Source: Bacteroidales bacterium UBA5342 (lineage in GTDB: Bacteria; Bacteroidota; Bacteroidia; Bacteroidales; UBA5342). Taken from it: DNA of 9,757 nucleotides. Position numbers and translations under genes: made by a program. Under the pieces are notes generated by a model. The model ran no database searches, had not been told where the DNA came from, and was given only the letters and a program-made list of their open reading frames with translations. Location: NCBI GenBank assembly GCA_002408065.1, contig DHQI01000106.1, forward strand, positions 17,070 to 26,826, given 5' to 3'. Shown here piece after piece: positions 5,850 to 9,757 of this stretch (position 1 is its first letter; each line of letters opens with the position of its first letter).

Positions 5850-5880
5850 CAAGAGCTTCTCAAAAAATGAGAAGCTCTTG
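5850..5880 (-). terminator. Terminator of htrA/degP
   Basis: A perfect 13-bp inverted repeat (5850-5862 with 5868-5880) with a 5-nt loop starts 23 nt after the protease stop codon. On the minus strand it is followed by CTCTTTGTTTAC, a weak T-rich tail. The strength of the stem and its place between two genes support termination. Confidence 0.65.
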
Positions 5881-5903
5881 TAAGTCAGATGGTATGTGTA
5901 ATT

Positions 5904-7370
5904 CTATTTATCCATATTGACCGCGTAGTAGGCGATGGTTCCGTTAGGATAAATACCTGTGATAAATAATCCGCCATCAACGTTGTCAATAATTTTTATG
6001 ACATCATCCACTGTTTTAATGGTTTGATTGTTGATTTTGGTAATGATGTAACCACTCTGTATACCTTTGTCCTTCAGTTTGCCATTGGTGAGTTTTACAA
6101 TCTGAACACCATTATTAATTCCCAGTTGTTTTTTTATGCCATCATCGAGTTCTTTGAATTCTACCCCTAAAGAAGCTAATGATTTATTATGAATTATTTC
6201 ATCGTTACCATATTCATCGCGGAGGGTTAGGGTAAAGGTTTTTTCATCTTTGCCTCGTAGTACAGTGGCAGTGATACGGTCTCCCGGACGGTAACGGCTC
6301 ACTTGTTCTTGTAACTCAGACATCGAATTAACCATTCGCTCGTTGATTTTAATTACCACATCACCTGCTTTGATGCCGGCTTCTTTGGCTGCACCATTTT
6401 CACTCACACCGCTAATATAGGTACCTTTCAGTGTGGCCAGGTCTTCTTCTTCGGCCAGTTGTTTGTTGATGTCGCTAATGGTGACACCCATATATGCGCG
6501 TTTTATCTCACCGTATTCCATCAGGTCAGCCACTACTTTTTTTACGATAGTAGAAGGCACTGCAAAAGAATAGCCTGCATAGGAGCCGGTTGGGGAGGCA
6601 ATCGCGGTGTTTATGCCTATTAGTTTTCCATTAGTATTGACTAAAGCACCGCCACTGTTTCCTGGGTTAACAGCTGCATCGGTTTGAATAAACGACTCGA
6701 TACTCATATTGCTGTTTGGCGAATGCATATTGTACATATTGCGACCTTTAGCACTCACTATACCGGCTGTTACAGTAGTCGAAAGACTAAAAGGGTTACC
6801 AACTGCCAGTACCCATTCGCCCACTTGTAAGGCTTCAGAATTACCGAAACTAAGGGTCGGAAAAATTTCATTATCTGTATTATCCAGTTTGATCAGTGCT
6901 ATATCGGTGCGTGGGTCAGAACCTATTAATGTTGCAGAATACGAGCGCTTATCATTTAGTACTACACGGATAGTTTTCGATTTGTCTATCACGTGGTTGT
7001 TCGTTACAATATAGCCGTCCTTCGAAATAATAACACCTGAACCCGAACCCATACTTTCGTAGGTTTGAGGTTGTCCGCCTTCGCCAAAAAAGAAATCAAA
7101 GAAGGAATTGCCATAAGAATAGGCTTCACGTTCTACCAATACTGTAACATGTACTACGGCATCTACGGCTTTAGTGGCTGCTTCGGTAAAGTCCGTGTTT
7201 ACAACAGGTGCTACCGGCATACTGGCATATTGTTTTATGGGCTCATTTTGCTGAACGATCACTTGTTGTTCTTGCGGATTTAACCTTGTAAAAATAAAAA
7301 TAGCAGTAAATGCGCTGAAGAGCGAAACGAAAAGAATTCTTAATGTGTTTTTAAATGTTGTGTGTTTCAT
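5904..7370 (-). CDS. htrA: HtrA/DegP-family periplasmic serine protease
   Basis: DegP-type enzymes degrade and help refold damaged envelope proteins. The ATG at 7368-7370 gives 488 aa and is preceded by GGAG at a good distance (7376-7379); an upstream in-frame TTG would add 17 residues that look non-native. Residues about 9-28 are hydrophobic (ILFVSLFSAFTAIFIFTRL) and lack a clear signal peptidase site, so an inner-membrane anchor with a periplasmic body is likely. The trypsin-like domain (about 58-285) has His126 (VTNNHVI), Asp156 (RTDIALIKL) and Ser239 (NPGNSGGAL). PDZ1 is at about 288-383 and PDZ2 at about 393-478. The gene lies upstream of rpoD, but hairpins separate the two. The upstream interval (7371-7475) has a possible -7 box TACGTTTT at 7445-7452, with a poorly spaced TTTG. 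Confidence 0.95.
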   Translation of the reverse strand: MKHTTFKNTLRILFVSLFSAFTAIFIFTRLNPQEQQVIVQQNEPIKQYASMPVAPVVNTDFTEAATKAVDAVVHVTVLVEREAYSYGNSFFDFFFGEGGQPQTYESMGSGSGVIISKDGYIVTNNHVIDKSKTIRVVLNDKRSYSATLIGSDPRTDIALIKLDNTDNEIFPTLSFGNSEALQVGEWVLAVGNPFSLSTTVTAGIVSAKGRNMYNMHSPNSNMSIESFIQTDAAVNPGNSGGALVNTNGKLIGINTAIASPTGSYAGYSFAVPSTIVKKVVADLMEYGEIKRAYMGVTISDINKQLAEEEDLATLKGTYISGVSENGAAKEAGIKAGDVVIKINERMVNSMSELQEQVSRYRPGDRITATVLRGKDEKTFTLTLRDEYGNDEIIHNKSLASLGVEFKELDDGIKKQLGINNGVQIVKLTNGKLKDKGIQSGYIITKINNQTIKTVDDVIKIIDNVDGGLFITGIYPNGTIAYYAVNMDK

Positions 7371-7475
7371 TGTTACTCCATAATTAGTTATACAATAGTC
7401 TTCGTGCTTTTCTGAAAACAAAAAATGAGGGTTTTAGTTCTCAAAAAACGTAACCATTTTATCAAATCCTGTGCC

Positions 7476-7512
7476 AAAAAAAAGAGTGACTTCCGAAGGG
7501 AAATCACTCTTT
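7476..7512 (-). terminator. Rho-independent terminator of gyrB
   Basis: A 9-bp outer stem (7481-7489 with 7504-7512), one mismatch and a 4-bp inner stem (7491-7494 with 7499-7502) enclose a 4-nt loop. On the minus strand it runs into eight T. It begins about 55 nt after the gyrB stop and separates gyrB from htrA. Confidence 0.85.
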
Positions 7513-7567
7513 TGAACTATAAGTGTTTTTTTATGTTAAAAACAAATACTTGTTGTTTGTGAAAAAG

Positions 7568-9508
7568 TTAAGCGTCAATGTTAGCGTAGGTTGCATTTTC
7601 TTCAATAAATTCACGACGTTGAGCCACATCATCGCCCATTAGCATAGAGAAGGTGTGATCCGCATCGGCCGCATTTTCGATGGTAACCTGACGCAAAGTA
7701 CGTCCCTCTGGATTCATTGTTGTGCTCCAGAGTTGTTCTGCGTTCATTTCACCAAGACCTTTGTAGCGTTGTATATGCATGCCTTTGTCGTTACCTTCAC
7801 CCCATTCTTCAACCAAACGGAGGCGTTGATCCTCATCCCAGCAATATTGTTCTTTCTTTCCTTTTCTTACCAAATAAAGAGGAGGAGTCGCAATATACAG
7901 GTAACCTTGCTCTATAATTTCTTTCATATAACGGAAGAAAAGTGTCATTATCAAAGTGGCAATGTGGGCTCCATCCACGTCGGCATCACACATGATAACA
8001 ATTTTGTGGTAACGTAATTTGGCAAGATTAAGCGCTTTGCTATCTTCTTCTGTGCCAATGGTTACACCGAGGGCGGTAAAGATGTTTTTGATTTCTTCAC
8101 TTTCGAAAACCTTATGGTGCATCGATTTTTCTACGTTCAAAATCTTTCCGCGCAGAGGTAGAATAGCTTGAAATTTCCGGTCACGACCTTGCTTGGCAGT
8201 TCCACCTGCCGAGTCGCCCTCTACCAGAAATACTTCACATTGAGTAGCATCTTTTTCCGAACAATCGGCTAGCTTTCCTGGTAGGCCGCCACCGGTAAGG
8301 GCGCTTTTGCGCTGTACCATCTCGCGGGCTTTGCGGGCAGCGTGACGAGCCTGTGCGGCTAATACTACCTTGTCAACTATCGTTTTAGCCTCTTTGGGAT
8401 GTTCCTCTAGGTAGTTGTTAAGCATCTCGCTTACAGCCTGATCAACTGAAAGACTGATTTCAGAGTTCCCCAGTTTAGTTTTTGTTTGTCCTTCAAATTG
8501 AGGCTCTGCTACTTTTACGGAGAGTACTGCGGTCAATCCTTCACGGAAGTCATCACCGCTAATGTCAAACTTCAATTTTGAAAGGAGACCTGTTTTTTCA
8601 GCATAATTTTTTAAAGTACGCGTTAGTCCGCGGCGGAAACCTGTTAGGTGAGTACCCCCCTCAATGGTATTAATATTGTTAACGTAAGAGTGTACATTTT
8701 CGGTGAAAGAGCTATTGTATTGTAGTGCGACTTCTACAGGTACACCATTTTTTTCTGTGGTAACGTGAATAATATCGTTAATAAGAGTTTCACGGTTCTC
8801 ATCCAGATATTTAACAAATTCAGGAAGTCCTAATTCAGATTTGAAGTCTTCTGTTTTGAAACTACCATCTTCTTCTACAACACGTTTGTCTATCAACTGA
8901 ATATAAATGCCGGCATTCAGAAAGGCCAACTCACGCATACGAGCCGCCAGAATGTCATATTTGTATTCCAGTACATTAAATATTTCCGAGTCAGGTTTAA
9001 AGGTAACTATGGTACCTGTTTTATCGGTGTCGCCAATAATCTCAAGCTCTCCTTGCGGTGCGCCTTGTTTGTAATTTTGAACGTATATTTTTCCATTACG
9101 GTGTACTTCTGCTTTTAGGTCTGTAGAGAGAGCATTCACACAGGATACGCCTACTCCGTGCAGACCACCCGATACCTTATAGGTGTCTTTGTCAAATTTA
9201 CCTCCGGCATGTAGTACAGTCATCACAACTTCAAGAGCCGATTTTCCTGTTTCGTGTTTGTCTACTGGTATACCACGTCCGTTATCTTTTACCGAGATGG
9301 AGTTGTCTTCATTGATGATAACCTCGATTTTGTCACAATAGCCGGCAAGCGATTCATCAATGGAGTTATCCACGACCTCATATACCAGGTGGTGCAAACC
9401 TTTTACGCCTACATCTCCGATGTACATGGCTGGTCGCATACGTACAGCCTCTAATCCTTCAAGAACCTGTATATTATCCGCTGAATAATTATTGTTTTGT
9501 TCACTCAT
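7568..9508 (-). CDS. gyrB: DNA gyrase subunit B
   Basis: GyrB drives ATP-dependent negative supercoiling together with GyrA. The 646 residues match the short bacterial form without the E. coli TOPRIM insert. The GHKL ATPase domain has catalytic Glu44 and Mg-binding Asn48 (YEVVDNSIDESLAG), DNGRGIPVD at 75-83 and the glycine loop GGLHGVGVSCVNALS at 114-128. QTKTKLGN (341-348) carries the ATP-contacting transducer lysine Lys345. The TOPRIM domain starts with EVFLVEGDSAGG (425-436, Glu430) and contains the metal-binding DAD motif at 508-510. The tail motif RYKGLGEMNAEQLW (581-594) identifies GyrB. The ATG at 9506-9508 follows a very short predicted leader. gyrA is not nearby. Nothing in the key motifs is abnormal. 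Confidence 0.98.
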   Translation of the reverse strand: MSEQNNNYSADNIQVLEGLEAVRMRPAMYIGDVGVKGLHHLVYEVVDNSIDESLAGYCDKIEVIINEDNSISVKDNGRGIPVDKHETGKSALEVVMTVLHAGGKFDKDTYKVSGGLHGVGVSCVNALSTDLKAEVHRNGKIYVQNYKQGAPQGELEIIGDTDKTGTIVTFKPDSEIFNVLEYKYDILAARMRELAFLNAGIYIQLIDKRVVEEDGSFKTEDFKSELGLPEFVKYLDENRETLINDIIHVTTEKNGVPVEVALQYNSSFTENVHSYVNNINTIEGGTHLTGFRRGLTRTLKNYAEKTGLLSKLKFDISGDDFREGLTAVLSVKVAEPQFEGQTKTKLGNSEISLSVDQAVSEMLNNYLEEHPKEAKTIVDKVVLAAQARHAARKAREMVQRKSALTGGGLPGKLADCSEKDATQCEVFLVEGDSAGGTAKQGRDRKFQAILPLRGKILNVEKSMHHKVFESEEIKNIFTALGVTIGTEEDSKALNLAKLRYHKIVIMCDADVDGAHIATLIMTLFFRYMKEIIEQGYLYIATPPLYLVRKGKKEQYCWDEDQRLRLVEEWGEGNDKGMHIQRYKGLGEMNAEQLWSTTMNPEGRTLRQVTIENAADADHTFSMLMGDDVAQRREFIEENATYANIDA

Positions 9509-9530
9509 ATTTCATGTTTTTATAACCCTA

Positions 9531-9565
9531 CAAATTTACAAAAAACAGCTCGCATTTCATTCAAA
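9531..9565 (-). promoter_or_regulatory. Predicted promoter of gyrB
   Basis: On the minus strand, TAAATTTG (9531-9538) fully matches the Bacteroidales -7 box. The nearest TTTG (9562-9565) is 23 bp away, longer than the usual 19-21. Transcription would start near 9524, leaving about 15 nt before the ATG. A poor -33 spacing is compatible with a promoter sensitive to supercoiling or needing an activator. Confidence 0.55.
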
Positions 9566-9578
9566 TGCAGATGCATTT
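9563..9578. repeat. Palindrome at the upstream edge of the gyrB promoter
   Basis: AAATGCA-GA-TGCATTT is a perfect 7-bp-arm palindrome overlapping the candidate -33 box. A further GCATTT at 9552-9557 also pairs with AAATGC at 9563-9568. The position suits an operator or activator site for gyrB, but no regulator can be named. Confidence 0.35.
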
Positions 9579-9607
9579 ATGCACATTAATTGAACAATTT
9601 AAGACAT

Positions 9608-9642
9608 AAAAAAAGCGCCCCTTTTCAAATGAAAAAAGACGC
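9608..9642 (-). terminator. Terminator of the gene upstream of gyrB
   Basis: A 12-pair stem with three G-T pairs (9631-9642 with 9615-9626) and a 4-nt loop leads into seven T on the minus strand (9608-9614). It starts 24 nt after the stop codon of the partial gene and ends before the gyrB promoter. Confidence 0.75.
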
Positions 9643-9666
9643 CTTAAAATATGCTTTTTTTGAACT

Positions 9667-9757
9667 TTAGTACTCCCAAAGATCCAGCTCGAAATTACGA
9701 ATCTCGTTTTCGATACGCTGTTGTTCGCTACGTACTTCCTGAGGGGTACTACAATAT
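9667..9757 (-). CDS. C-terminal end of an unidentified protein (partial)
   Basis: The minus strand is open from the window edge to a TAA at 9667-9669, giving 30 codons including the stop. The tail contains PQEVRSEQQRIENEIRNF and ends in LDLWEY, a charged, probably helical segment. A strong terminator follows, which supports a real gene end. The start lies outside the window. I do not recognise the family. Confidence 0.55.
   Translation of the reverse strand, partial: YCSTPQEVRSEQQRIENEIRNFELDLWEY

Noticed and set aside
7371..7421. Longer htrA start at a TTG, adding 17 residues
   Set aside because: The ATG at 7370 has a good GGAG site and starts right before the membrane segment; the extra residues are not like a family N-terminus.
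7568..9508. Arg453 in GyrB where E. coli has Lys447, a quinolone-resistance position
   Set aside because: Arginine in the PLRGKILNVE stretch is normal in many bacteria, so this is not evidence of resistance.

Overview
The window looks like chromosomal DNA from a member of the Bacteroidales (Bacteroides/Parabacteroides/Dysgonomonas type). The evidence is a 286-residue primary sigma factor without region 1.1, a short (646-residue) GyrB, an HtrA protease next to rpoD, several promoters of the Bacteroidales form TTTG-N19-TAnnTTTG, weak Shine-Dalgarno use, and an integrase fragment of the Bacteroides conjugative-transposon type. Every gene recognised lies on the minus strand.

The window has two halves. 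The right half (about 4530-9757) is core chromosome. Read in the direction of transcription it runs: the 3' end of an unidentified gene and its terminator, gyrB, htrA/degP, rpoD, then tRNA-Ser(UGA). These are separate transcription units rather than one operon. A hairpin terminator follows each, and good promoters can be seen before gyrB, rpoD and the tRNA. The rpoD leader also carries a terminator-like hairpin.

The left half (about 1-4500) is accessory DNA lying just beyond the 3' end of tRNA-Ser. It starts with the N-terminal third of a tyrosine recombinase, an arrangement typical of an island integrated at a tRNA gene. The recombinase gene is cut off by an IS21-family element (istA + istB, about 2.6 kb) whose end sites are asymmetric: two on the left and four on the right. 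The rest of the integrase is not on the far side, and no target duplication is visible, so a deletion or rearrangement next to the IS is likely. Beyond the IS are a cluster of small stem-loops and a gene for a class II Fic AMP-transferase with a C-terminal winged helix.

The most unusual structure is the region before the Fic gene. A 52-bp imperfect duplication carries four TGCGGAG sites that flank and sit between the promoter elements, and a perfect palindrome lies at the predicted transcription start. The winged helix of the Fic protein is an obvious candidate reader of these sites, which would make the gene self-regulating; this is an inference. I see no CRISPR array and no clearly new multi-gene system.
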